Virus record (IMG/VR): IMGVR_UViG_3300017956_000123 | Location: 1-24,534 of that record | Source: a virus | DNA: 24,534 nt | Direction: 5' to 3' (one strand) | Shown here: positions 1 to 6,665 of the stretch, in pieces | How positions within the stretch are numbered: position 1 is the first letter of the stretch | How the letters are laid out: every line of letters begins with the position of its first letter | The notes under the pieces: model-generated | Database searches by the model: none | The model's input: only the letters and a program-made list of their open reading frames with translations | Told to the model about the DNA's origin: nothing | Position numbers and translations under genes: made by a program

Positions 1-678
1 GACCTAACGCTGACCGGCAATGGTACGGGCAAGGTCAACCTTGAGGCGGGCACGAAGCTAGACGGCACTGCGCTGGGCACTGCTGCTACGCTCAACGCGG
101 GCAGCGGGTCCGGCGACCTGCTTCGCACAGACGGCAGCGCGGCATCTCTGACGGGTATTCCCGCCTATTATGAGTTGATAACGAGCGGCACCCTCTCCGC
201 AGCTTCATCCTTGGCTATTGAGGGGTCGTCTTATATTAACGACAACTATATTCGGTACGTTCTTGAATACGAAGAAACCGGAAATGTAACCGCCGGAATA
301 CAAATTACTTTCCGCGAGGAAGCGACTGGTACTTATTTTTCCGCCAATTACGGACATGCTTTGACTGGCGTTAGTGGGGCAGGTAGCGCTTATACTAACT
401 CAGCTTACAACACGTCCAATATCTACCCCAGTTTCACTTTCTTCCACCCCAACCATACGAGCGGCACGAAGTTTGAGTTCCACAGCTTTCGGGCTAGCGA
501 TTGCTACTCCAGCGTGTTCTGGCACGCTGGGTATCCCGAGGATTACTACAGCAAAACAGCCGTTGCATACGGGTATGGCACCCTGCGCGACAATGCAGTC
601 ATTGACGGCATGAAGTGGACTGCCGTTACCGGCACCTTTACTGGTCGTTATTGGTGGTACGGATTAAAAGGGGCTTAA
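1..678 (+). CDS. Tail fibre / receptor-binding protein, C-terminal part (5' end outside window)
   Basis: The reading frame is open from the first base and stops at TAA 676-678, so only the last 225 residues are visible. The first part is rich in Gly, Thr, Ala and Leu in short beta-type repeats (such as LTLTGNGTGKVNLEAGTKL), typical of trimeric phage tail fibre shafts. The rest is rich in Tyr, Phe, Ser, Thr and Asn, as in a receptor-binding head domain. The tail assembly chaperone-like gene follows after 2 bp, a common neighbour of tail fibre genes. It probably sits at the tail tip and binds the host surface. I do not recognise a specific fibre family; the assignment rests on composition and position. 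Confidence 0.65.
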   Translation, partial: DLTLTGNGTGKVNLEAGTKLDGTALGTAATLNAGSGSGDLLRTDGSAASLTGIPAYYELITSGTLSAASSLAIEGSSYINDNYIRYVLEYEETGNVTAGIQITFREEATGTYFSANYGHALTGVSGAGSAYTNSAYNTSNIYPSFTFFHPNHTSGTKFEFHSFRASDCYSSVFWHAGYPEDYYSKTAVAYGYGTLRDNAVIDGMKWTAVTGTFTGRYWWYGLKGA

Positions 679-680
679 TC

Positions 681-989
681 ATGGCACGAACAAAAGTCAT
701 TAACGGCGTCGTCTACCCGCTGACCGCAGAAGAAGAAGCCGAGGCTGACGCTCAGGATGCTGCGTGGGTTGCGGGTGCAACCGACCGCGCTTGGGCCGAG
801 TTGCGCGCTGAGCGAGATCGCCTGCTGGCCGAGACGGACTGGGTGAGCCTTCGCGCCGTAGACGCGAGCGCTGACGGCTTGGGCATACAGCTTCCTCAGG
901 TGTGGGTTGATTATCGGCAGGCGCTGCGCGATCTGCCTGCCAACACGACTGACCCTGCCAATCCGGTCTGGCCTGCGAAGCCATCATGA
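681..989 (+). CDS. Phage tail assembly chaperone-like protein (Phage_tail_APC type)
   Basis: This 102-residue protein starts at the ATG 2 bp after the fibre gene stop. It has the pattern of the small tail fibre assembly chaperone-like family: an N-terminal segment ending VVYPLTAEEEAE, an acidic Ala-rich helix, the signature RDRLLAETDW near residues 46-54, then WVDYRQALRDLP near residues 75-86, and a Pro-rich end with VWPAKPS. Known members lie next to tail fibre genes and are thought to help fibre assembly. The family resemblance is strong; the precise role is inferred. Its stop overlaps the next start (ATGA), so translation is probably coupled. Confidence 0.8.
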   Translation: MARTKVINGVVYPLTAEEEAEADAQDAAWVAGATDRAWAELRAERDRLLAETDWVSLRAVDASADGLGIQLPQVWVDYRQALRDLPANTTDPANPVWPAKPS

Positions 990-1258
990 TGATGCGCATC
1001 CTCGCAATTGTTGCGTGCTTGTTTGCAACGCCGCTTTCCGCTCAGCAGCAGATTGTGTGCGTGCCGGATGTAACGGCGGCGGACAAGGCAGCGCGCAATG
1101 CGGGCGAGGAATTGGCACTTGAATTAGAGACAAGCAACGGCGTCGCAATGCGGTTATATCTGGGGCGTGATACATGGACGGTATGGTTTGAGCGCAACGG
1201 GCAATGGTGTACCGCGCCCAGCATGGTCGGCAAAATCAAGCGAGATGGAGTCGCGTGA
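986..1258 (+). CDS. Small exported protein of unknown function
   Basis: This 90-residue protein begins with three ATG codons in a row, so the exact start is uncertain by one or two residues. Residues 1 to about 20 form a signal peptide: positive Arg at position 4, a hydrophobic core, and a probable signal peptidase I site after PLSAQ. There is no lipobox, so it is not an obvious outer-membrane spanin lipoprotein. The mature part has two Cys residues (near 25 and 78) that could form a disulfide in the periplasm. It overlaps the genes on both sides (ATGA before, TGATG after) and leads into the lysis genes, so a role in the cell envelope is plausible. I do not recognise the family. Confidence 0.75.
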   Translation: MMMRILAIVACLFATPLSAQQQIVCVPDVTAADKAARNAGEELALELETSNGVAMRLYLGRDTWTVWFERNGQWCTAPSMVGKIKRDGVA

Positions 1259-1407
1259 TGGACATTCACAAAGACCTAATCGACGCGGCTAGTCTTGCGC
1301 TTGTGATCGGCACGCTTGCCGAATGGTTGCCGCCAATTGCTGCTGCAATCAGCATTGTATGGACGTGCATCCGCATCCACGATTGGTGGCGCAGCAGAGC
1401 GCACTAA
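1258..1407 (+). CDS. Small membrane protein, holin-like candidate
   Basis: This 49-residue protein starts at the ATG overlapping the previous stop (TGATG). It has an acidic start (MDIHKDLIDAAS), a hydrophobic stretch at about residues 10-36 that can make one long or two short membrane helices, and a Trp-, Arg- and His-rich end (WWRSRAH). Size, topology and position just before other lysis genes fit a small holin, pinholin or lysis accessory peptide. Sequence alone does not settle which cassette member is the real holin, since the gene at 1768 is also a good candidate. Confidence 0.6.
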   Translation: MDIHKDLIDAASLALVIGTLAEWLPPIAAAISIVWTCIRIHDWWRSRAH

Positions 1408-1408
1408 C

Positions 1409-1771
1409 ATGGACGGCGCGATAGATATTAGGTTGATCGTCACGCTTGGCGGTATTTTGTTTAGCGTGGCTGGCGCTGCGGCTGTCGGCAAGATGCAGAT
1501 CAAGGCAATGCAAGACACGCTACATGATCTTGAGCAACGGCTACGCAAGATCGACCAGCGAATTGACGGACTAGAAAATGGCGAGAGTGTCATCAAGCAG
1601 CGCGTTGACATTATCGCCAAGATGAATGCTCCCGAGTTGCTGCGTCGAGAGCACATGCAGACGGCCAATATGCTTGCCGACATCTCCTACCTAAAGGCAG
1701 AGGCAGAGCGTATGCACAAGCTGCACAACGGCGTGCATCCGCCTGTAGCAAGCGAAAGGAAGGCGACATGA
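1409..1771 (+). CDS. Membrane-anchored coiled-coil protein, possible inner-membrane spanin
   Basis: I chose the ATG at 1409, right after the previous stop, giving 120 residues. Residues about 8-28 form one hydrophobic membrane helix. From about residue 32 to 105 the sequence is charged and heptad-like (segments such as LHDLEQRLRKIDQRIDGLE), predicting a long coiled coil. One N-terminal helix followed by a periplasmic coiled coil is the architecture of Rz-type i-spanins, and the gene lies within the lysis cassette. I see no companion o-spanin lipoprotein. The end overlaps the next start by ATGA. An alternative is a generic phage membrane-anchored coiled-coil protein with no lysis role. Confidence 0.65.
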   Translation: MDGAIDIRLIVTLGGILFSVAGAAAVGKMQIKAMQDTLHDLEQRLRKIDQRIDGLENGESVIKQRVDIIAKMNAPELLRREHMQTANMLADISYLKAEAERMHKLHNGVHPPVASERKAT

Positions 1772-2163
1772 TCGGCATTATCGGGACGCTGCTTGGCCCT
1801 ATTGTAAACGGCGTTAAAGATTACGTTGCAGGCGAGCAGGAAATTAAGAAAGCGGAGAAAGAGAACCGCGCGCGCTTGTTGCGCGACAAGCAGTCGAACA
1901 ATCACGACTGGGAAATGGCTAATCTTACCGACAAGGACAAGTGGCTGCGCCGCATTTCGTTCTTGATGTTTTCAGCGCCGTTTGTGTGGGCGCTGTTCGA
2001 CCCGCTTGCGGTTGAGGCGTACTTCACGCTGGCGCTAAGTGCCATGCCCGAGTGGTATATTCAAATGTACGGCGCAATGGTCGGCGGCGTGTGGGGTATT
2101 AGTGCCCTCAAAAACACTGCGCCCGCACTTGTCGCTGGCGTCGTCAAAGCGGTAAAGAAATAA
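1768..2163 (+). CDS. Putative holin, similar to the 3TM / gene-transfer-agent holin family
   Basis: This 131-residue protein has a good ribosome site (AAGGAAGG) just before its ATG and overlaps the upstream stop by ATGA. An N-terminal amphipathic segment (about 1-20) and a charged, Lys/Glu-rich helix (about 22-50) are followed by two clear membrane helices (about 67-85 and 97-115). The stretch DKWLRRISFLMFSAPFVWAL resembles the holin family found in alphaproteobacterial gene transfer agents and related phages. In that family the protein permeabilises the inner membrane so that endolysin escapes. The lysozyme gene follows 2 bp later, which supports the call. Family membership is from memory of the pattern. 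Confidence 0.65.
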   Translation: MIGIIGTLLGPIVNGVKDYVAGEQEIKKAEKENRARLLRDKQSNNHDWEMANLTDKDKWLRRISFLMFSAPFVWALFDPLAVEAYFTLALSAMPEWYIQMYGAMVGGVWGISALKNTAPALVAGVVKAVKK

Positions 2164-2165
2164 AC

Positions 2166-2597
2166 GTGAATGAAGTTTACGACATTGAAGGCATAGCCCA
2201 GGTCTTAACTCAAGAAGAAGGGTACCGACGCTATTCCTACAAAGACCATCTAGGCTATACGACCGTTGGCATTGGCCGTTGTCTTGAAGAAGGCGTTGGG
2301 TACGGAATAGATGAAGAAGAGGCTCAGTGGCTCTTAAAACGCGATATACAGCGTGTCTGGGACAACTGTAGTGGGCAAATTTCATTTTGGCCTAACGTCA
2401 GTTCTAATATAAAAGAAACAGTAGTTATGCTGGTTTTTCAAATGGGGCTTGGCGGATACCTAAAATTTAAAAAGCACATTGCTGCAATAGAAGCTCAAGA
2501 CTTTGAGCTAGCTGCTGCAGAGTTGTTAGATTCTAGGTTTGCCCGACAAACACCAGAACGTGCAAAACGAATGGCGAGTCGAATTGCAGCGGGGTAG
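2166..2597 (+). CDS. Endolysin, T4-type lysozyme (glycoside hydrolase 24)
   Basis: This 143-residue protein starts at GTG; the nearby ATG at 2170 is out of frame. It carries the T4 lysozyme catalytic pattern with exact spacing: Glu18, Asp27 and Thr33 in EEGYRRYSYKDHLGYTTVGI, matching Glu11, Asp20 and Thr26 of T4 lysozyme. The following GIGR and the helical C-terminal half, with SRFARQTPERAKRMA, are also typical. It would cut the bond between N-acetylmuramic acid and N-acetylglucosamine in the host wall. There is no signal peptide or SAR helix, so it should need a holin to reach the wall, consistent with the membrane genes upstream. Confidence 0.93.
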   Translation: MNEVYDIEGIAQVLTQEEGYRRYSYKDHLGYTTVGIGRCLEEGVGYGIDEEEAQWLLKRDIQRVWDNCSGQISFWPNVSSNIKETVVMLVFQMGLGGYLKFKKHIAAIEAQDFELAAAELLDSRFARQTPERAKRMASRIAAG

Positions 2598-2599
2598 TT

Positions 2600-3556
2600 A
2601 TGACTGGCGCACCCGGAAAAGTTCCTGCGGATGAGTTTCTTGATTTAATACGAGAGCATGGTTTAGGAGAAACCGCTCGAATGCTCGGAATAAACGAGCG
2701 AGCTGTTTATGCTAGGCGCGCGCGTCTGGAAAAGAAAACAAATTCAAAAATTGCGCGAAAAGAATATCTTACGGGATACAACCAGCGTTACGCTGAGCGA
2801 TTAACTTACGACATCCCTGATGGCGATATTTTAATTGCCTCGGACGCTCATTACTGGCCGGGTGAAATAACTACTGCTCACCGCGCTTTTGTTCACCTTA
2901 TCAAAAAACTAAAACCCAAAGCCGTTATCTACAACGGCGACATTCTTGATGGGGCCTCTATTAGTCGCCACCCTCGCATTGGCTGGGAAGAACGCCCGAC
3001 CCTTTCTGAAGAGCTTGACGTTTGCAAGGAGCGTTTAGACGAGGTTCGCGCTGCTGCCCCTAAATCCTCTTTGCTTATTCATACGCTTGGCAATCACGAC
3101 CTTCGTTTCGCTACCCGCCTTTCTAATGCTGTGCCTGAATACTCGTCTGTGCAAGGTACTCGCTTTGAAGACCATTTTCCCCACTGGGAAAGCGCGTGGT
3201 CAGTCTGGATAAACGACAGCATTGTTATCAAGCACCGTTTCAAAGGCGGCATTCACGCAACGCACAACAACGCTTTGTGGTCCGGCAAAACAATGGTGAC
3301 AGGGCATCTTCATTCGCTGAAGGTTACGCCATTGTCGGACTATAATGGTGTACGATGGGGCGTAGATAGCGGTACACTAGCGGACCCCTATGGCCCACAG
3401 TTCTCATTTTACACGGAAGACGGTCCCGTGAACTGGAGGTCTGGCTTTGTTGTTCTGACCATTGTTGACGGACAACTGTTGTGGCCTGACATCTGCTCAG
3501 TCGTAGATGACGGGACCGTTTGTTTTCGTGGTGAACTAATTGATGTATCGGGATGA
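2600..3556 (+). CDS. Calcineurin-like metallophosphoesterase with N-terminal helix-turn-helix
   Basis: This 318-residue protein has two parts. Residues about 10-45 form a helix-turn-helix (LGETARMLGINERAVYARR). From about residue 76 onward there is a metallophosphoesterase core with the standard metal-binding motifs in order: ASDAHYW (Asp82, His84), NGDILDG (Gly113, Asp114), GNHD (164-167), a later His in KHRFKGG and the final TGHLHS. All ligands appear present, so it should be an active two-metal phosphodiesterase or phosphatase. The same HTH-phosphoesterase arrangement is seen in other phages, but the substrate is unknown. It sits between the lysozyme gene and a DUF6378-like gene, whose start it overlaps by 14 bp. 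Confidence 0.85.
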   Translation: MTGAPGKVPADEFLDLIREHGLGETARMLGINERAVYARRARLEKKTNSKIARKEYLTGYNQRYAERLTYDIPDGDILIASDAHYWPGEITTAHRAFVHLIKKLKPKAVIYNGDILDGASISRHPRIGWEERPTLSEELDVCKERLDEVRAAAPKSSLLIHTLGNHDLRFATRLSNAVPEYSSVQGTRFEDHFPHWESAWSVWINDSIVIKHRFKGGIHATHNNALWSGKTMVTGHLHSLKVTPLSDYNGVRWGVDSGTLADPYGPQFSFYTEDGPVNWRSGFVVLTIVDGQLLWPDICSVVDDGTVCFRGELIDVSG

Positions 3557-3827
3557 AGCGTTAGAGCGAGCACTTGCGCTAGTAACCAAAGAACGTGAGA
3601 CACAACACGGGCCTGCAGACCGCAACGCAGAAGTTGTGGCTGCCCTATGGTCCGCTTACATTGGCAAAAAAATAAGCGAGCATGATGTGCCGGTCATGCT
3701 CGCTCTTATGAAAATAGGTAGGTTATCTGTTGGTGACCCTAAGGTTGAGGATCACTGGGTAGACGCCATAGGTTACTTGTCTATCGGCGTTGAAATTTGC
3801 ACAGTCAATTCATCTGATCCGAAGTAG
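3543..3827 (+). CDS. DUF6378-like small phage protein
   Basis: I chose ATG 3543; a TTG one codon earlier is possible. The 94-residue protein has the pattern I know from DUF6378-type phage proteins: a KERETQHGPADRN segment, then VAALWSAYIGKKISEHDVPV, MLALMKIGRLSVGDPKVEDH and a final DAIGYLSIGVEI helix. The fold is all-helical and may be MazG/dUTPase-like, so a nucleotide-pool role has been suggested for such proteins, but none is shown here. The gene ends the plus-strand block and overlaps the convergent DnaA-like gene by 23 bp at the 3' end, with no terminator between them. Confidence 0.75.
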   Translation: MYRDEALERALALVTKERETQHGPADRNAEVVAALWSAYIGKKISEHDVPVMLALMKIGRLSVGDPKVEDHWVDAIGYLSIGVEICTVNSSDPK

Positions 3828-4323
3828 GCGTATACATAGCCTGCAGAGCAGTCATGACTGCAGAGTACTTGCTTGAAAAATCTTTGTCGCTAGACATTAA
3901 CTGCTCTGCTCTCTCGCAAGCGTGAAGAATTGTTGTGTGGTCCCTATTTAGGAGACCGGCAACATAAGAAGAACTACGGCCAAGTCGCTTGTGAGCTATG
4001 TGGCAAAAAGCAAAGCGTGGGTACGTGGCACCGCGACCTCGAAGCTCGCTCATCACCAATTCAACAGGAATGTCCCATTGGTGGCAAACTGCTTCTAACA
4101 CTTTAGCTATTTGCCCCTTTGGCACAGCAAATTCTAACGAAGGTTTTACCTCAGCAACAGGTTGAGGCGCGTTAAACGACTCAAACAATGCTTGGATTTG
4201 CTTGCGCTCTGACGCAATACGCTGGGCAACTTTTGCGCCCTCGGCAACGGCTTCTGAGAGAGCGTCAATTGCTTCCCTCAGAAGCCGTACCTCGAACGCA
4301 AGATCACGAGGATCATGCGGCAT
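3805..4323 (-). CDS. Stand-alone DnaA domain IV-like DNA-binding protein
   Basis: This 172-residue protein has a helical N-terminal half (about 7-50, coiled-coil-like), a short linker, and a C-terminal region (about 70-165) that matches DnaA domain IV. The key signature is NRDHTTILHA at residues 126-135, the DnaA-box-reading loop, preceded by the helix-turn-helix RFAFCHIAHKRLGRSSSYVAGLL. The AAA+ ATPase part of DnaA is absent. It probably binds DnaA-box-like sites and could load host replication proteins at the phage origin, or occupy host oriC; both ideas are inference. It is the last gene of the minus-strand block, and its ATG overlaps the DUF932-like gene by 11 bp. Confidence 0.85.
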   Translation of the reverse strand: MPHDPRDLAFEVRLLREAIDALSEAVAEGAKVAQRIASERKQIQALFESFNAPQPVAEVKPSLEFAVPKGQIAKVLEAVCHQWDIPVELVMSELRGRGATYPRFAFCHIAHKRLGRSSSYVAGLLNRDHTTILHACERAEQLMSSDKDFSSKYSAVMTALQAMYTPTSDQMN

Positions 4324-5179
4324 TCGCTAGCTCCGGTTCATAGCTGCGCCAGCTCTTGCCGCTTTCAAGAGCAGCAACAGCATGCTGACGCTCGATCTGG
4401 GTTTTGACATTGGGATTGTTGTAGTGGGTAGCCCACGTAGTCAAGCAATCATCAAGACCTGCCATGCTCCAAGACAAATCCTGGACAAACTCCTGATAGA
4501 TATGATCGCGCGTAGATTTGGAGACTTTCATCGAAGCCAACAATTTGTATGCTTGGTCAGCTTCGAGTCGAATCTCATCCCAATGGGCGCGACGAGACTG
4601 AACTGTCTCAAAATCATGGATAGCGCCCAGCAGAGTATCAATGATTTCTGGTGTGCGCTCCATGATGTTTGTCGTGTGCCGCGCCTGAATGTGACCGTAC
4701 TCGCCACCGGAGTAAGGAATCACAGCCTGATTGGCACAGACAAACTTGTAACGTCCAGCACGGATTGAAAACGCGCAACTGCCGTCGTAACTGTCGAACA
4801 TAATAATGCGCAGGGCTTCTGCGCGTGTGCCTTCGAGGCTGGTGTATGCAGGAAGCAGTGCTTGCACAAACAGACGGCCACCATTGCTTGTCATGTCAAA
4901 CGACAAGTGCATGTCAGTGGTATCGATCTGATTGCTGTTGAGTGATTCGAGCAACGCTGCGGTTGACACGCGGTAGTCAGTAAGACCGTAACGAGACGAA
5001 TGAATCTCAATCGTTTCGTTGTTGTCTTTGTTGTAGACGCGCTGCCAGTAACGCCCGTCATTGTCATTGGTAAAGACACGCTCGATGCCAACGTCAAAGA
5101 ACTGAGGCTCTGCGTGGTTTGCTGGAACAAATCCGTGCTGAGCAATTTTTTCTGCGTAAGGAAGATTATCGAAAGGCAT
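4313..5179 (-). CDS. DUF932-like phage/plasmid protein
   Basis: I chose the ATG at 5179 (MPFDNLPY) because AGGAG lies 8 bases upstream; a start at 5215 is possible but has no better signal. The 288-residue product resembles the DUF932 family found in phages and plasmids. It has a conserved stretch around KFVCANQAVIPY and a HTTN motif (about residues 149-175), followed by a long helical C-terminal region. The biochemical role of the family is unknown, but members travel with phage replication and recombination genes, as here. It lies 25 bp after ssb and overlaps the DnaA-like gene. Confidence 0.75.
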   Translation of the reverse strand: MPFDNLPYAEKIAQHGFVPANHAEPQFFDVGIERVFTNDNDGRYWQRVYNKDNNETIEIHSSRYGLTDYRVSTAALLESLNSNQIDTTDMHLSFDMTSNGGRLFVQALLPAYTSLEGTRAEALRIIMFDSYDGSCAFSIRAGRYKFVCANQAVIPYSGGEYGHIQARHTTNIMERTPEIIDTLLGAIHDFETVQSRRAHWDEIRLEADQAYKLLASMKVSKSTRDHIYQEFVQDLSWSMAGLDDCLTTWATHYNNPNVKTQIERQHAVAALESGKSWRSYEPELANAA

Positions 5180-5204
5180 TGTTTGGACTCCTACCTTGTG
5201 TTGA

Positions 5205-5603
5205 TTACCATTCAATCAGTTCGTCGGACGAACCGGATGAGTCGCTGTTGACTGGCGCTGAGCCTTGCTTGCCTGAAATGCGACCAATGGTGCCATCGAA
5301 GCCAACATCGACAGACACGCTGCGACGCTTAACACCATCGTTATCAGTATACTCACCGATAGATAGAGTACCTTCAACGTAGACAATATCGCCCTTGCTG
5401 AGTTTGCCATCCAGGATTTTGACCAAGCGCTCTTGAAAGGTAACGACGTTGTGCCAAGTAGTTTCTTCTTCATAGCTGTCTCCTACTTTGCGGCTCTTGT
5501 TGGTGGCAACGCTTAGCTTTGCGAAAAGCTTGCCGTTTTTGGTTGTTTTGATTTCGAGGTCACGGCCAAGGCGACCAACAATAATCATGCGATTTACGTC
5601 CAT
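5205..5603 (-). CDS. ssb: Single-stranded DNA-binding protein
   Basis: This 132-residue protein is a typical SSB. It begins with MDVNRMIIVGRLGRDLEIK, contains the central ETTWHNVVTFQERL and KGDIVYVEGTLSIGEYTDND segments of the OB fold (about 1-105), then a short Ser/Gly-rich linker and an acidic end, DELIEW. Bacterial SSB tails usually end DDIPF and bind partner proteins; here the tail keeps the acidic residues and an aromatic end. AGGAG precedes the ATG. It lies between the DUF932-like gene and the annealing-protein candidate, fitting a replication and recombination operon. It would coat single-stranded phage DNA. Confidence 0.93.
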   Translation of the reverse strand: MDVNRMIIVGRLGRDLEIKTTKNGKLFAKLSVATNKSRKVGDSYEEETTWHNVVTFQERLVKILDGKLSKGDIVYVEGTLSIGEYTDNDGVKRRSVSVDVGFDGTIGRISGKQGSAPVNSDSSGSSDELIEW

Positions 5604-5612
5604 AGGGTTCTC

Positions 5613-6338
5613 CTACTCTTCTGTTTTGTAGAATGAAGGGGCAACAAACTGTGAGTTGTAATACTCGATGATGCGTTTGACCGCTTCGCTCAAAGCCTGA
5701 TTGGCTTTGCAAGCACCTTTGTAGTTCGTAACAAGGTCTCGGAAAGCATCGCTTCCCATTTCCTTGTCCATAACGAAAAAAGCTTGTCGGGCAAAATCGT
5801 CAAACACAGTACGATCTTTTTCTTCTAGGGCTTTAACACCCTCGAACACTTCACCGCCAATGTCTTCGATGCAGCGCTCGAGCGGGGTAGTTGTGTTTTG
5901 TGCTGGTTCCTCCGTAACCAGTTTGTTTAGCTCGTCAATCTTGCGAACCTTTTCCTGATGGTTAACAATTTCGTTGAGACTTGCGTACTCACCGCCATGC
6001 AGGCCAAAGCAGGCAAGTGCGCGGCCGATGGCAGATGTCTCGCAGTTCTCTAGCGCACTGCCTTTGTTGACAGGGCTAGTGCCACGCACCTCTTCTGCAA
6101 GGCCCGAGGCAACAATGTTGCCAAGCTTGTCGCGGATGACAGCTCGAACACGAACGTACTTGTCACCTGCGTCGATTACTTCTGTTTCGATGCCAAGGTT
6201 AGCACCATAGGCGCGACGGAATACCGTAACGCGATGCTTAACCTCCAGGTATTTTTTGCCGCCGCGCTGCTGAACACCGTGCTTTTCAAGCAGTATGTCA
6301 GCCTCTGTCATAACGTCAATGTGGTTTACTTCGGTCAT
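5613..6338 (-). CDS. Candidate single-strand annealing / recombination protein
   Basis: The 241-residue product starts at an ATG with AAGGAG upstream. Residues about 30-120 hold a pattern known from many phage proteins near exonucleases: KYLEVKHRVTVFRRAYG, a VRVRAVIRDKLGNIVASG strand pair, and the signature SALENCETSAIGRALACFG (about 94-112). The signature resembles the ETSAIGRAL-type motif of ERF/Rad52-like annealing proteins. The C-terminal third is helical and not recognisable. Beside SSB and a YqaJ-type exonuclease, it most likely anneals single strands as the Beta/RecT partner. The family assignment is an inference from motif and neighbours; an unrelated ssDNA-binding role is possible. 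Confidence 0.6.
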   Translation of the reverse strand: MTEVNHIDVMTEADILLEKHGVQQRGGKKYLEVKHRVTVFRRAYGANLGIETEVIDAGDKYVRVRAVIRDKLGNIVASGLAEEVRGTSPVNKGSALENCETSAIGRALACFGLHGGEYASLNEIVNHQEKVRKIDELNKLVTEEPAQNTTTPLERCIEDIGGEVFEGVKALEEKDRTVFDDFARQAFFVMDKEMGSDAFRDLVTNYKGACKANQALSEAVKRIIEYYNSQFVAPSFYKTEE

Positions 6339-6347
6339 GCGAACTCC

Positions 6348-6665
6348 TTAGATAAAAGATAGCTGTTGATTGCCAGTTACAAACACTCGATGCACGTGAA
6401 CGATGGCGTTGCGACCAGAAGGCGTCTTGCGACGTTGGGTGGTAGGGACAATGAATCCTTCTGCTGACAGCTCTGAACGACGAGTGCGATAGCTACTGCC
6501 AAAGTCATTGAAATGCTGCTGCATCTCTACGTCTGTAAACCCTTCTGGCCCTGCCTCTGTTGCAAACTGCAGGACTTCATCGCGGATTCGGTTCTTGTAG
6601 TCAGATGTAAGCGACTCTGCTGCTTCCCAGCTTGTCTCTGGGTCGCTGTTTCTTGCGTAACTCAT
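6348..6665 (-). CDS. Winged-helix DNA-binding protein of phage type
   Basis: This 105-residue protein opens with RNSDPETSWEAAESL, then an IRDEVLQFATEAGPEGFTDV helix pair, a recognition-type segment SSYRTRRSELSAEGFI (about 57-72) and a wing with RRKTPSGRNAIVHVHRV. This order is that of a small winged-helix protein common in phage genomes, often near recombination genes. It may regulate early transcription or assist recombination; neither is shown. It overlaps the exonuclease stop by 4 bp (ATGA) and is followed by the annealing-protein candidate after 9 bp, so it belongs to the same operon. Confidence 0.7.
   Translation of the reverse strand: MSYARNSDPETSWEAAESLTSDYKNRIRDEVLQFATEAGPEGFTDVEMQQHFNDFGSSYRTRRSELSAEGFIVPTTQRRKTPSGRNAIVHVHRVFVTGNQQLSFI

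Noticed and set aside
3259-3266. A fifth TGTGCGTT, on the minus strand
   Set aside because: It is inside the metallophosphoesterase coding region and on the opposite strand, unlike the four late-region copies, so it is probably chance.
4382-5382. Plus-strand frames opposite the DUF932-like and ssb genes
   Set aside because: They are shadows of well-supported minus-strand genes and have no recognisable domains or ribosome sites.
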